DNA of 64,000 bases from Wyeomyia smithii (taxonomy: Eukaryota; Arthropoda; Insecta; Diptera; Culicidae). The translations under genes and the position numbers were made by a program. Under the pieces are notes generated by a model that ran no database searches, was not told the DNA's origin, and was given only the letters and a program-made list of their open reading frames with translations. Of this stretch, positions 38,639 to 51,990 are shown one piece after another; position 1 is the stretch's first letter; every line of letters starts with the position of its first letter. The stretch covers positions 94,987,777 through 95,051,776 of the forward strand of contig NC_073695.1 in NCBI RefSeq assembly GCF_029784165.1, read 5' to 3'.

Positions 38639-41401
38639 ACACTTAATTTGAAGAGTTAATAGCTTTGGGTACCAGTAGCAGTATGGTAACAGCCTCAGTG
38701 GTAGGTGCAGCCGGTACTTCCATGAGGCCGATGTTATAAGGAGTAAATGGAAGCGGTACGGCGAATCAGTTCGGGTGTGCTTAGACGCGCGTCATTTTTC
38801 GTTGTTGATATTATTCCCCACATGAAACGACGCGCTTTCGTACAATAGCTGCGGTATTAGCGGTAGATGCATTTGCCAATACTTGCTCCAGTAAAGCCGT
38901 GTCTGATTTTCTATGTGAAAACACCTTTCTTTTGTGTTGGCCGTGCGCATTAGGCCTCTGGCAGGCTAAACGCGAAAAGCGACGCGATCCGATTCGCTTG
39001 GCCGTAGGTTAATGTACAGCCGTAAGTAGAGCTGTGTAAAAGTATTCTACTTCAACCTTGCGGTCGTGGCTTTGCACACAACCCTCCTGTGATTTTTTTT
39101 CCTGTAGGAACATTAGGGGAGATGCGGTATGGTTGGTTATTGAAGGGTTTTAAGAATAAAAAACTAGGCAGCAAATCATACGCCAACCAATTTGTGTATG
39201 TTTATAAAAGTAAAAATCATCATTGTTATCATTTTTTAATTTACTTAGATGATTCTTGTACGGTTGCCTGTAATCTTGATATTCGAGTCTCAAAAAATCT
39301 TATAACGGTACAAATAATTGCTTTCATCGTGAGTATTGGTTAGAGCCCCACCCAGTTTTAGTAAAATCAGCCTTTACTGCTTTATGTAGGTATAACATTT
39401 AATAAGGAAGTATCAGTGCAGGGGAAAGAAAGATTTCCGGCAAAAACTGCGGTGCCGTTTTCCACATTTGTGTGATGGAACACTCGGTTCTGTTGGCTTA
39501 AATTTAATCTCTGCCCGCAAAGTGTCCCCTTAGTTGGCACACCACGTGGTCACCGCGGTCATCGTCGAGTCCGGTTGTCAGTCGCTTTTCTCCTTTCTAG
39601 CCATTTGACGAAATGAATGCTTCCCATACGGCAGCCAAGTGGCATAACATGTACCAAAAGGCAAACTTTGGGTGTGGTTGGTGGTAAAACGTTAGGAATC
39701 TTGTTTATATAAATAAATGGTCGGTCACAGAAATGGCGATGGCTAAAACGAGGTTAATTTAATTTGTAAACTTTCCCACACCGTGGAACGTAATATATTA
39801 ATATGTATATATTTGTGATAAATAATTAGCTGGAGGCGAGGATAGTTTGGTTTAGGAAGCTGGAACGATCAGACAATTAAGATTATCTTTTAGGGCCCAT
39901 AAGAATAGGGTAGACGACTATTATATAAATCGATCTGTTTATAACAGAAGAATCAAGTTGATTACGGTAATAAAATGCATAACATGAATCTTCCAATTTT
40001 TTTTTTTCATTACAGGTTTTAATTTTTCATTAGAGAGTTTTCTGTTCTGCAACAATCAATGCTTGATAATGCTTGATACAAATTAACAGAAAACCCGACC
40101 TTATTAGAACCTTCAAATGCAATCAGCAAAGGAATCAGAAAGAAGTTGAAACCGCTTCGCATCATAAATATTCAATCTTACGTTCAGTTCCATCAGAGTC
40201 GATGATCATCACCATGGATACCTACAGAGGATTTTCTCCGTGTGGTTGGATGTGACCGTATAGACAAACCTTCGTGTACAAAAGCAAATTCCTGGGAAGG
40301 ATAAACAGTTCGGCATGGTTTCTCAAAGGACAAAATCGCATGAGGCTGCAAAGCCATCAACATATTCAGTAAGCTTTTTTCGACAACAAATGAAGCGGTA
40401 TAAACTGCGAGCACACCAACAAACATGGCAAAAAGGCTGTACGGAAATGTTTGGGAACATGGTTGGCAGAACACGAAAGAAGTCATTTGTAAAATTGAAT
40501 TATTTATGATGACATCCAATGTGGTTGTAAATCGAATATCTTCGAAATGTCAAAGACCGGTGCCACGTATGGAAAATCACCCAATATGACTGGGAGCTCA
40601 ATGAAGTGCATAGGGTATCGCTACGGCACTTTGGCAGGTTTCGCAATAAACTGTTGTAGAAAAACTCCTGAAGAAAAATGCTGCCGAATGAGTCCGATAC
40701 CCTACTGTTGTGAGTGTTAACGATTTTTCCGAAAAAAGGCTCAATGCTGAAAAAAGGGATTGTGCATTTTATTCCACGTTACAAGAAATGCTGCCGATAA
40801 CATAACAGATAGTGATAACTTACAAATCGGCGCAGTGACCTTGAGGAAAAAAACTAAAGTCAACAAATCGCATTATAATTATTCGCGCAAAAGTTAATTA
40901 CACGAACATGTATTTTGACAACATTTTAACGAATGCTACTTAGCCGTATCAATAAATATTCTAAAACAACAATCCTTTCTTTTTTGGCTTTGTGATCTCT
41001 TCTCCAAAATATTGAATTTTGATCAATATCGACAATTTCGAAGAGAGAACGGAAACTTTGCTGTTCTCTGATTATATAAAAAGTACCGTTCAAAACAGAA
41101 AAATCTTTGAATAAACATCAATCGAAAAAAATCAACCAAAATTGTAGCGATTCAAGCTACATTTGGGTGCTGAAGGAAATCCCCTGCAAATAGATGCAAA
41201 CTACTTAAAATAGGTTTTGAGGTGATTGAAGTAGTGTCTCTCGATTGGAAAAGTTGGAGTGTCTCTCGATTGGAAAAAGTGGATTAAAGTTTGCTAAATC
41301 AATTTTATAATCTAAAAACAAGTGCTGACAGAGAGGAAGATAGTGAACAGATTGATATACTTATGATTGTGTTTCACCTTACATATTTCAAGTATTTCGC
41401 C
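38639..41401. other. Unannotated DNA
   Basis: No gene recognised over 2.8 kb. The text near 40609-40707 has inverted AGGGTATCG..GGCAG ends and may be a small MITE. The rest shows no family resemblance. Confidence 0.35.
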
Positions 41402-41405
41402 TTAA

Positions 41406-41631
41406 CCCATTCCCCGCGGGTGATGCCATATGGCATCACCTGACATATAAACTTTGATAACAGTTTAACAACTATACTTGAAATTTCTAACGATGAAAAT
41501 ATTCTAAGCAGTTAGAGAACAGATTGATCTTCAACGTGCAATATAGTTTGTGCCAATTATGCTTGCGGTTGCTGAGTAATAAGAGTTTGAATGTCGATGT
41601 TAAAAACTGATTTTTCTCCGCGGGGATAGGG
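41406..41631. mobile_element. piggyBac-like MITE containing a 22-bp palindrome
   Basis: The ends are CCCATTCCCCGCGG (41406-41419) and CCGCGGGGATAGGG (41618-41631), inverted with 12 of 14 matching. It is flanked by TTAA (41402-41405) and TTTA (41632-41635). CCC..GGG ends at a TTAA-like target fit piggyBac. Inside, GGTGATGCCATATGGCATCA ending CC (41419-41440) is a perfect 22-bp palindrome. There is no coding sequence. The superfamily call is tentative because one TTAA is changed. Confidence 0.6.
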
Positions 41632-41850
41632 TTTATACGCAGGAGGTTGCATAAACTGCTTAAAATAGTTTTCCTGCCCCATTTTATGATAGAACAATAA
41701 ATTTTGTTTTTGATTTTTTGAAGAAAATTACCTCTTTCAGGAAGTTATGTGTTGTAAATTTGAAAACGAAAATGAGGATGAATTTTGTCCATTTTCAAAT
41801 GCTTACAAGTTGCTTAGTTTTAAACGTTTTGCCTTTCTCCTAGAAAGGTA

Positions 41851-43366
41851 GGGGTAAACAGGGTAAGACCGCCCTGTGGGGTAAGACCGCCCACCGTAGT
41901 TTTACTACCAAGTTATAAAATAATTGAAAAATTTCTTTAACGTGTCTATTACAGTATAATTACATAACATTTTGCACGTTTTTCTGTTTTGATAGTGCAC
42001 GAACGATCGCAGGAATAATCAAAAACAACCTTTCAGCTGGCAACCAGTCAATGCGCTATTGTTTTGCGGCAACGGGACTTAAGGTTTTTCATTCTAAAAA
42101 TCTATTGTTTTGTTCGTGAATATACGTTTAATCGCATGCCTGAATCTATCTTCTTTCGGAAATATCGAAGGCCGTGAGTAATCTTGTAATTTTGACTACA
42201 TTTCGGTCAAATATGAAAATGTTCCACTGGGGGTAAAGTCGCCCACTATACAAGGGGTAAAACCGCCACGAATCCAACTGCTTGTTATTTTACTTCTAGA
42301 CCCAAATGCCTCGACACTACAAAGGGAATATTTACAGGATCAGTAAAGCAACTTCAAGCCACATAAGACATCGATGTTTATCGACCATTTTCGATTTGGT
42401 TTAAGCCTTTCTAGTAATATATTTTAACAAGACTTATTTTTGAAAAAAGTAAACCTGTGTGAAAATGGTGTTAATGAACCAAAATAATTTTAGAGCCAGG
42501 ACGGTGTGTTTGATATAGTATTTTAGTTTGATATAGATAGTAGTTTTTTACTTTCGAAAAAAGTACACACTCTAAAAAAATTTAAAGAAAAAATATAGAA
42601 ATAGAATTAAAAATATATTTTTTTTTCAAATTTTTTTGAAAAAAACATGTTTTTGCCTGTAAAATCTACAAAAGGCAAGCTAAAATTTTATGGTTGTTGG
42701 ATCATGGAGTAATAGTAATATGAATAGCTCAATTTTTGTGAAGAATTTTTTTTTGGCGGTTTATTTGGTGTATAGAGTCGTTGGTAATTTTGTTCTTCAA
42801 AAAAAAAAAAAAACATAGAAAATTGAAAATATAAATAAAAGAAATAATAATTATTAGTATTTTTCTATACATAATAAGTCTTCAAAAGAATCATACAGAT
42901 AGGTTTAATGAGTTTTAATTTTTAGCTTAAAGATAGGTATATTATGAATTCAATATCTTGAAAAACCCCAATTCTGAAAAATCTATTTATTTTGAAAACC
43001 AAAAAAGTTACCTAAACATTGATCTAAAAAGAAAAAAAATACCATGTACAACTTTGTCAGAGACACTATACCGATAGAATCAACCGTTTCGGCCCTAAAA
43101 ATATTGTTTATCCTCAAAAAATGGTGGGCGATCTTACCCCGCTTGTGGGCGGGCTTACCCCGCATGAAAAAGATCTGCACATTTTCAATGAATTTTTAAA
43201 ATTTAAAAATAAGCTGGAAAATAAACAAAAATATTTCAGTTCTTATTTTTTAAATGCGGGTATTGAATAGAAGAACCTCTTAGCGAAGGAAAAATGAAAT
43301 TGCAGCCGCAACTTTTTTTTCTAAAAACAGAATTGCTTAAGGGGGCGGTCTTACCCCGGTTACCCC
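41851..43366. mobile_element. TA-target DNA element with GGGGTAA ends
   Basis: The 24-bp terminal inverted repeats (41851-41874 and 43343-43366) share GGGTAAGACCGCCC and differ at two positions. TA is duplicated (41849-41850, 43367-43368), as shown by the intact GGTATAGC in sister repeat copies. GGGGTAAGACCGCCCAC recurs just inside the left end (41879 region), and diverged inverted copies lie near 43124-43163. No transposase is seen in the 1,516 bp. TA duplication suggests Tc1/mariner. Confidence 0.85.
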
Positions 43367-44639
43367 TATAGCAATCACTTGCAAAACCGAAAGTATAAAA
43401 GTGCTCCAAAGGGCCGAATGGCATATATCACTCGACTCAGCTCGACGAGCTGAGCATTTTCTGTATGTGTGTGTGTATGTGCAGATTTTTATTCTCACGC
43501 ACTTTTCTCAGAGATGGTTGAACCGATTTTCATGAAATTAATTGCAAATGAAAGGTCTTGTTGCCCCATAAGACCCTATTGAATTTCATTGTAATCGGAT
43601 TTTTAGTTTAGAGGTTATGTATCAAAATGTGAAAATCATGAAACATCATTATCTCAGAAACTACACAACCGATTTGAACAAAATTGACTTTAAATGAACG
43701 GGCTACCTAAAAAACCCTTAACTTTTGAATTTTATTAAGATTGAACTTGTGGTTCAAAAGTTATGAAAAGAAACGTGTTCTGATGACTGTTTAATCTCAC
43801 TCATATTTCTCAGAGATGGCTGGACCGATTTTCATAAAATTGGAGTCAAATGCAAGGTTTAGTTGCCCCATAAGACCCTATTGATTTGTTTTGCAATCGG
43901 ACCATTATATTGCCTGTTATGTTCAAAAATGTGGAATCCAGCTATGAAAAGGAACATATTCCGAAGACTACATGGACTCACTCACTTTTCTCAGAGATGG
44001 CTGACCCGATTTCCACAAAATGAGTGTCAAATAATAAGTCTATCTGCCTCATAACACCCTATCGAATTTTACTGTAATCAAACTGTAACTTCGTCTGTAA
44101 TGTACCGAAATGTTAAAATCACGAAACTTCAACCGATTTGATCAATATTATTATCAGATGAGCGGGCTAGTTAAGGGATAACTGATAAATTATGATTGAA
44201 CACGTGGTTTGAAATTTTGGCTGCCCTATACGTTTCCATTTCATTTGATTATAATAGAACTTAAGCAACCGTTATGTATTAAATTGTTAATAGAACAACG
44301 AAAACCTATAATCTCAAAGATTACATGACTTATTTGAACATAACTAGTGTCATACGAACGAGTCATCTCTCAAACTTACAAATAACAAACCTCATAATAA
44401 TTTGATATGTGGCTCAAAAGTTATGGAAAGAAAAGAAGAAAAGACTATTGAAAAATATACCTGCTTTGATCGATATATGTGGCCTCAACATAATTTAAAT
44501 GTGGTATCGTACTATTTGAACGTTCCAAATTCTATGATTCCTTGCGATGTGTTTAATATCTGCAAATGCACGACGAATCGGCCATAGGATATGATCAAAG
44601 TCAAATAACAAATCGTTTGAAATTATTGGTTTTATCGAA

Positions 44640-46000
44640 ATGACAACATCCTCGACTTTTGGCTTCTGTACATCGCCTTAATTCGGAATATATTCATATT
44701 GGGTGGTATTCGGTCATTTTCAGCAGGTTTTCTGGCATCAATCTAACACCGGAAATACCCATATTGGAAAGTATTTAGTTACTTTGGTTGTTTTCCAGAA
44801 ACTAAAAGTGTTCGTCTTTAAATTCAAAATGGTGTCCAGGGTCAATGTTTGGTTTCTATGCATCATCTCGATTACGGAAATATCCATATTGAGTATTATT
44901 CGGTCATTTTTGACTGTTTCCTAGAAGTTGCCATTTAGCAATTCAAAATGGTGCCTGAGGTCAATTGTTAGCTCATTGCATCATTCTGGTTCCAGAGATA
45001 CTCATGGATGGATGGTATTTGGTTATTTTAGGCTGTTTTTCACAAACCGGAAGTCGCCATCTTGGATTTCAAAATGGTATTTAAGATAATTTCTGGCCTC
45101 TGAGCGTCATTCTGGTTGAAGAAACACCCATATAGGGTGTTATTTGATCATTTTCGGCTGTTTCCCAGGAACCGAAAGTCGCCAACCTAATCCAAATCCA
45201 AAATGGGGTCTGTGGTCGATTTCAGCTGCTGTGTATCATTCTAGATCCGGAGATACTCATGTTAGACGGCAATCGGCCATCTTTGGCTGTTTTCCAGAAA
45301 CCAGAAGTTGCCATCCTACAATTCATAATAGTGTCTGAGGTCAATTTTTAGCTTCTTGTAACATTCTGGCTTCGGAGATACTCATATTGGGTGGTATTTG
45401 GTCACTTTGGGCTGTTTTTCAGAAACCAAAAGTCGTCATTTTGGACTTCAAAATTGCCTGTGAAATCAATTTCTGTCATCTGGGCGTAATTCTGGTTCCG
45501 AAAACATTCATATTCAATGGTATTTGGTCATTTCCGGCTGTTTGCCAGACACCGGAAGTTACCATCTTAAAATTCAAGATTGCGTCTGTGATTAATTTTT
45601 AGCTTCTGTTCATCTTTCTGGTTCCGGAGATACTCATATTTAATGGGAATCGTCCATTTCAGGCCGTTTTCCAGAAACCGGAAGTTGCCATCTTACAATT
45701 CAAAATGTTGTCTGAAGTCGATTTTTGGTAACAGTGCATCATTACGGTTCCGGAAATACCCATATTGAGTGGTATTTGGTCGTTTGTCGCTGTTTTTCCG
45801 AAGCCGGAAGTCGCCACTTTGGAACTCATAATGGCATTTGAAGACAATTTCGATCGGTTTTAGCTCCTGTGTATCATTTTAGATCCGGATATTATTATAT
45901 TGTGTGGAAATCCGCCATTTTTGGCTGTTTTCCAGAAAACGGAAGTTGCCATCTTACAATCCAAAATGTTGCCTGAGGTCGATTATGGAACAAATTTGTT
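44640..46000 (+). repeat. Tandem CCGGAAG/GCCAT modules, block 1
   Basis: Degenerate units of about 170-180 bp, each reading roughly CCGGAAGTCGCCATCTTGGA, TTCAAAATGGCGTCTGAGGT, then CATCATTCTGGTTCCGGA and CCCATATTGGGTGGTATTTG. At least seven units are present. Related blocks lie at 46880-47580, 50150-50860 (inverted) and 56100-56560. Confidence 0.85.
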
Positions 46001-46599
46001 TCTACTAAAAACATTCATCTTCCAAATATGGTCCCATTTATAACTGGTTAGCTTTAGAGATGAGCAGAAATTTGTGTTTCATTTTCACTTCCAGAAAAAA
46101 AGGGGAGTCCAACTATTATGGACATATTTGTTACCCCTTAAAACATCCACATGCCAAATTCGGCTTCATTTGCTTGGTTTGTTCTTGAGTTGTGCAGAAA
46201 TTTATGTTTAATTTGTATGGGACCCCTCCCTTACAGAGGGAGGGGTCTTAAACTATCATAGGAACCTTTATCGGCACCAAAAATCTCTACATACAAATTT
46301 TCACGTCGATCGGTTCGGTAGTTTTCGAGCCTATATGGATCAGACAGACAGACAGACCGGACTGCATTTTTACATGTATAGATTACAACATCAATATTTT
46401 AGAACCTAAAGAGTGAATATACATTCATTGGATTGAAGCGTTCATATAAATCTATTTTTACAAATCAAAGTTTGAATGAGAAAGGCTGGGTCTGACCGCT
46501 AGGTGGATTAATTTAGGTTTTTTTTTTGTTTTTGCAGCACCAGGTCTTGTAAGATGAAACTTAATAGTATTTGGCATGGTTTGCTATTATAAACTTACT

Positions 46600-48860
46600 C
46601 TGATACCCGGCCCGCGTTGCTGCGCCTCTTAGCTTATGACGACAATTATATATCTCTCAAATGTGCCATAATTTCGAACATATAATAACATTAAAAAAAG
46701 AAAACGCGTTTAAAATTACATTTCTTTACATGCACATAAAGAGAACGTTAAAAACCAAACCGTTATGCGGTAGAAACCATTATGTGTTTTCCTTTGTTAT
46801 AAAATTTTTCAGAAATTCTGGCATACTTGTTTGGCCAGGAATAGATTCAGCATTGTCTTCATCTTAAATAAAATAAGTCAATAATTTTCGGTCATTTTCG
46901 GAAACCGGATATTGCCATTTTGGATTTGAAAAAGGCGCCTGGATTTGATTTCCGATCTCTGGGTATAATAGCGATTCCGGAATGATCTTTTTGGCTATTT
47001 TCTAGCAATTCGACGTTGCAATTCCAGATTTTAAGTAGCCAGTTCGGATTGAAAAAGGTCGACAGGGGTCGATTTCTGGCATATATGCATCATTTCGATT
47101 TCTGGAAAGCGGAAGTCACCATCTTGGATTACAAAATAGCGTGTTGAGTTGATTTCTGGTCTCTTGGCATCATTTCGATTCCATAAATACCCATATTGGG
47201 TTGTGTTCGGTTATTATAGGTTGTTTTACGGAAACCGAAAGTAGTCATCGTGGATTTCTATGGAGTCGATGTTCGGCCACTGGCTATTGTTTGATTCCAA
47301 AAAATAACCATACTGTGTGGTTGTTAACCGGAAGCCATGGCGGATTGTGTATCTAAATAGCGTATGAATATGATTTCCGGTCTCTGGGCTCATCTCGGTT
47401 ATAGACACACAATTTGAACTGTTTTTCAACAACCGGAAGCTACTGCTTAAAACTTCAAAATGACGTCTGGGACGATTTTTGGGCTATGTTCATCATTTCG
47501 ATTACAGAAATGCCTATATTTGGTCATTTTCGGTAACCGGAAGTCGCCATCTTGTGTTTCCAAATAGCTTCTGGATTTGAATTTCAGTCTTTCTAATTGG
47601 TTGAAATCTTAGTTCAAAACATGTCTCGACATTATTAATAGTTCAATAGTTTCCGTCATAAGATTATAATTTTGCCGCATATTGATGGAGGCGTAATTAA
47701 TTTTCCAAGCCACTGTTGCGAAAACGATGATATTCTGTTGGAAACTAACATCATGAAAACACCCTTGAGACTTAAAACACCTTGCAATTAATTAAATGAT
47801 GATAAAACTTAACGATCTCTACTTTGCAATACAGAAACATTAAATTGATAAACTATTAGACGATTTAAAAATAATGAAGGATGTTGCAATTCCTCCCCCC
47901 CTCTTTAACTACGCCACCGAGATACAGAAAAATCAATATCACGGGATTAGTATTCGTACAGAATAACACAATGATCATTTTCGGTGTTTAGAAGTGTTCA
48001 TGTTAGGCGTTTAGGAGTTTACAATGAACAAATTTGTAGTTGTTACCCCCTCATAATTTGAAATTTTTGAAACATATACGCTACTTTACGACCTGCATTT
48101 ACCGAACTAAATAATAATCGGTTAAGCACTTTAAAATTTAATAAAGATTAACCACATTCATCTATCCCCTCCCCCTTTTCCCCAACTACGCCACTGAGAT
48201 CTAACAAAGTCTTAGATGGCAGAGTTGTCACAAAACCATGTCTCATATTCGAAACCAACTGTATGTAAATTTTCACGACGTGCATTTTAATAATTCACAA
48301 ATAATAAAATTAGTACATCCCCCCATATTACGCCACTGGGATACAGAAAAATCAATGCTAGAAACACACCCGCAAATCGAAATTTGAACGATGAACAAAT
48401 TAGTTGTCAAGGAACTTACAAATAGTTAATTTACACCGCCCCCCCCTTCCTTTGCCCCGCTTATGGAATATATGAAATTTAACAGCTACCATAGACTCTA
48501 ATACCAAACTTAATGCTGACTGATCCAGCAGATTGAAAATTATCAAAGGTTAACATCGTTTCCCCCCCCCCTTCCCACCTTGTCCTTGCCACGCCTGTGA
48601 GATAAAGGAAAATACATCGCAGACTAAAAATCATATATACAGTATAAGTCTGCACGGTTATCGAGGAGGATGTTTTCATGATAATAAACCACCAATCAAC
48701 CCCCTCCCTCCTTGCCTACGCTTATGGGATAGAGCAAAACTTTTGGTGTTACTCCCCGTACTCAAAAACCCCTATGTACAAATTTCCACGGCAATCGGTT
48801 CAGTAGTTTTTAAGTCTATAGGGAACAGACAGACAGATATTCGCATTTATAGATATAGGA
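46600..48860 (+). repeat. Composite repeat with ACCCGGCCCGCGTTGCTGCG start
   Basis: It starts near 46601 with CCCGGCCCGCGTTGCTGCG. It then has CCGGAAG modules (46880-47580) and a block of about 150-bp modules carrying CCCC-rich text plus TACGCCACTGAGATA-like phrases (47890-48740). It ends with CAATCGGTTCAGTAGTTTTT and CAGACAGACAGATA near 48832. A similar tail (CGATCGGTTCGGTAGTTTTC, CAGACAGACAGA) closes block 1 at 46310-46360. It has no coding sequence and its class is unknown. Confidence 0.65.
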
Positions 48861-50119
48861 AACTGTAATTTTTTGAGTTGTGCCAGTATTGAATTCAACT
48901 GATGATATGTATATGGTATGTGTGGTGCAAGTGGTGTATGTATAGTTAAAGTTTGATTTGTGTCACGTAATTTTTCATTCATGTCTTAATATTTCAAGAA
49001 ACGAATTTGAAGGAGAATTACTTCTCTCAAAAAGAGTGTACAGTAGGGTGTCCCAAAAAAATCGATGTTGGAAAAGTCAAGGTGCTCAGCCCTAAATCAA
49101 AAGATAATGTTATTTATAGCATTTTTGTAGCACATTTCGATTTTCTAAAAGATCTTTTTCAGATTGCCCAAACGTGATTTATGAAAAAATGACTTTTTCA
49201 AGCTACAGAACCACCCTTTTGCACTTTTTTTCAAATCTGTTCGGTTCCTACATTTTTCAATATATTATTTTAATTTTTGTGGGGTTGTTTTTGAATGTTT
49301 TGCATGGTTTGGTTCAGTATCGCATTCAATTATTTGACTCACAGAGCCCATTGAACATCACAAAAAAGTGAATTTTTCTAATAATTTTTAGATAAAACCC
49401 TTCAAAACACATATAAAAAATTTGTTGTTTAAAAAAAAAAAAATTACTGCTAAGCGTGACTCAAGACGAAAATTTACATGAAAAAAGATCCTTGATATCT
49501 TATCGGGGGGCTGAGTTATTGGCGTTTTAACATGTGATGGAAAACTATGCATTTTGTCAAAAATGCCACTAAAGCTCAATATCTCCATTGCACAGTGTTT
49601 TATCTTACCGTTTACAGGTTATGCAGAATTGCCGCAAATGTAACGTACGCACACATCATCTGATTGATTTCAAATCGGTAACGACATAATCAATCAAGAC
49701 CAGCTATGGTAAATTATGCACGACTACGGATTTTCGAACAAACGACAATCTCCATTATTTTTGAACCGTCTAATAGTTCTTCTTGAAAATTTGTATCTAG
49801 GAGTTTTTGTGTATCGGACATGTTTCTATGATTTTATGGTTTCGCTTTATTCCACTAGCGTGTGCAAGAGAAAGCGCAGGGAAGCGAATTTTTTGTATTT
49901 CAAAGTAGAAATCGTTATTTCCTATAATCATTTCAATTTAATTGTAAGGGATTTTAAGCCAAAAGGGTGTTTTTATGATATTGGTTTCCATCGGATTTCC
50001 TTTGTTTTTGCAACAATCGATTGGAAAACTAGTTACGCCTCCATCAACATGCGGCAAATTTGTAATGTTATGACGAGAACTATTGAACCGATTTCGAATA
50101 ATTAAAGCTGAGAGAAGTA
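48861..50119. other. Repeat-like noncoding DNA
   Basis: AGTAGGGTGTCCCAAAAAAA near 49026 looks like the end of a dispersed element, but no partner end was found. An open frame at 49716-50105 has no motif. GAGTTGTGCCAGTATTG near 48873 matches text near 57092 in long-repeat copy D. Confidence 0.4.
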
Positions 50120-51415
50120 CAATATGGGAATTTTCGGAACCGAGGATTTATCTAGAGACAGGAAATCAATCCAAGATAACAAGATGACTTTCCCCGGTTT
50201 CTGGAGAACATTCTAAAAAGGCTCAATACCACCCAATGCAAATATTTATTAATATTAATAGTACTAGGACCGGAAATCAATTCTAGACGCCATTTTGAAT
50301 CCAATATGGCGATTTCCGATTTCAGAAAATTATCGAATACCACCCATTACAGTTATTTTGGAAACCGAAATGATACCCAGAGGCCGAAAATCGAGTTTAG
50401 GCACTATTATTGTATCCAAAATGGCAATTTCCGGTTCACAGCAAACAGCCTGAAATGACCGAAAACCTCCCAATATAGGTATTTTTGGAATCGAGATTAT
50501 GCCCAGAGACCTACAATCAACTTTAGACACCTTTTTGAGATCCAGGACTCCGGTTTCCGAAAATGACCAAATATCGTCCCAAGACGCCATTTTGAATGCT
50601 ACTGGAAAACAACCAAAAACAGTCATCCCAGGGCCGGGATGAAATACAGGATGACGACTTTCAGTTACCGAAAATGACCAAATACTAAATTGTATGGTCA
50701 TTTTGAATATCGAAATGACAGCCAGCGGCCGAGATCCGACTTAACAGACCATTTTTAAATCCAACATCCAACCTATAATAACCAAAATGGGTTTTCCGCA
50801 ATCGAGATGATGCACATAGGCCCTGACGCCATTTTTTAATCGGAAGTGTTTAAAATCTGTCCACGTGGTATGTGGATGCCCCTTATTAGTTTTTGGAGTG
50901 AGAAGTTATTGTCGGTGATCATTCTCAAATGCAATAATGCAAGTAATGTAAAAAACAGCATAATGTTGAGGTAGTTATCAATATGGATGGATTCCTTATT
51001 TTATTGCAAAACAAATACACTTCACAAATTATTTTGAATCGAAATAACAGTTTTCAAATTGTTTCCGTTTGGCACCTGGGTCATTTTGCACGTGTTGCTT
51101 GACTGAAGATTAGCACAATACTTCAGCTCTTCCTAGCCAAAATAATAAACTAAGTACTAGAACGTTCCTTCAAGTTTCTAACATTTTTACCTTTTGCTAA
51201 TTTTTCGAAAGTATTCGTTACAATTTCGTTAGGAATTGGAACATTGTAGAAACATAATTCAGGAAACCAGATTTTTGGGCAGAATACATATGTGGTAATA
51301 TTGTTATATGTTTGATATTAAGTATATTTGAGAGATATGCGATTGTCGTCGTAAACTTAATGGCGCAGCAACGCGGGCCAGTAAGTTTACGAATCCGGGA
51401 ATCAGCTAGTGTTAA
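50120..51415 (-). repeat. Inverted partial copy of the composite repeat
   Basis: Its end GCGCAGCAACGCGGGCC at about 51362-51378 is the reverse complement of the start of the element at 46601. CCGGAAG modules at 50150-50860 are likewise inverted. An ACCACGTGGACAGATTTT repeat end lies at 50845-50870. Confidence 0.6.
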
Positions 51416-51990
51416 ACATATGCATCTCAAAAAGCAAGACAGCGAATCGCTCGGCAACAAACTGTTAAGCTTATTGACAGCTTCAAATTGAACTTGAACT
51501 ATGCCTAGAGCTTTATAAAATCGTCAGCTTTAGATGTTTAAGAGCCAAGTAAAGGTTTTTGTTTCCAGTGAACACAATTTATTTAATCACAGGTTGAATA
51601 AAAATTACTATTAAATCGTTTGAGCATAAAATAAACTAAATATCAAAAAAGAGGAATGAAAATCTTTGGTCACATTAGTAATTTCATTGGAAAACAATGG
51701 TGTTTGGAAGGATGTAGAGTTTACCATTGTAACCAGTTTGTTTCCAATGTTAATGAAATATCGAACAGACTGAATTTCAAAGTGTTCAACATGATTGTTG
51801 ATAATTTTGTGTTGTTTGTTTTCGAGAAAAAATAAATAAATAAAAAATGGGTACGAGAATTGTTGTGTGATTTCACAGCTACGTTCGTTAATTTTAAACT
51901 AAAAGTCTAATTTTATTCAAATATTCTTTTTTGTGTAGGTCAAATAGTTTTGACCGAGAAACAGCAGGCAAAGTAATATAAATAAGAAAG
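51416..51990. other. Unannotated AT-rich DNA
   Basis: No gene or repeat family recognised. Confidence 0.35.

Larger units (their letters stand above)
41831..46511 (+). repeat. GCCTTTCTCC-type long repeat, copy C, with insertions
   Basis: It starts GCCTTTCTCCTAGAAAGG and ends GAAAGGCTGGGTCTGACCGC then TAGGTGGATTAA. It contains the 1.5-kb element at 41851-43366, two to three 240-bp modules (43367-44300), and a tandem block of CCGGAAG modules (44640-46000). There is no coding capacity. Confidence 0.8.
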
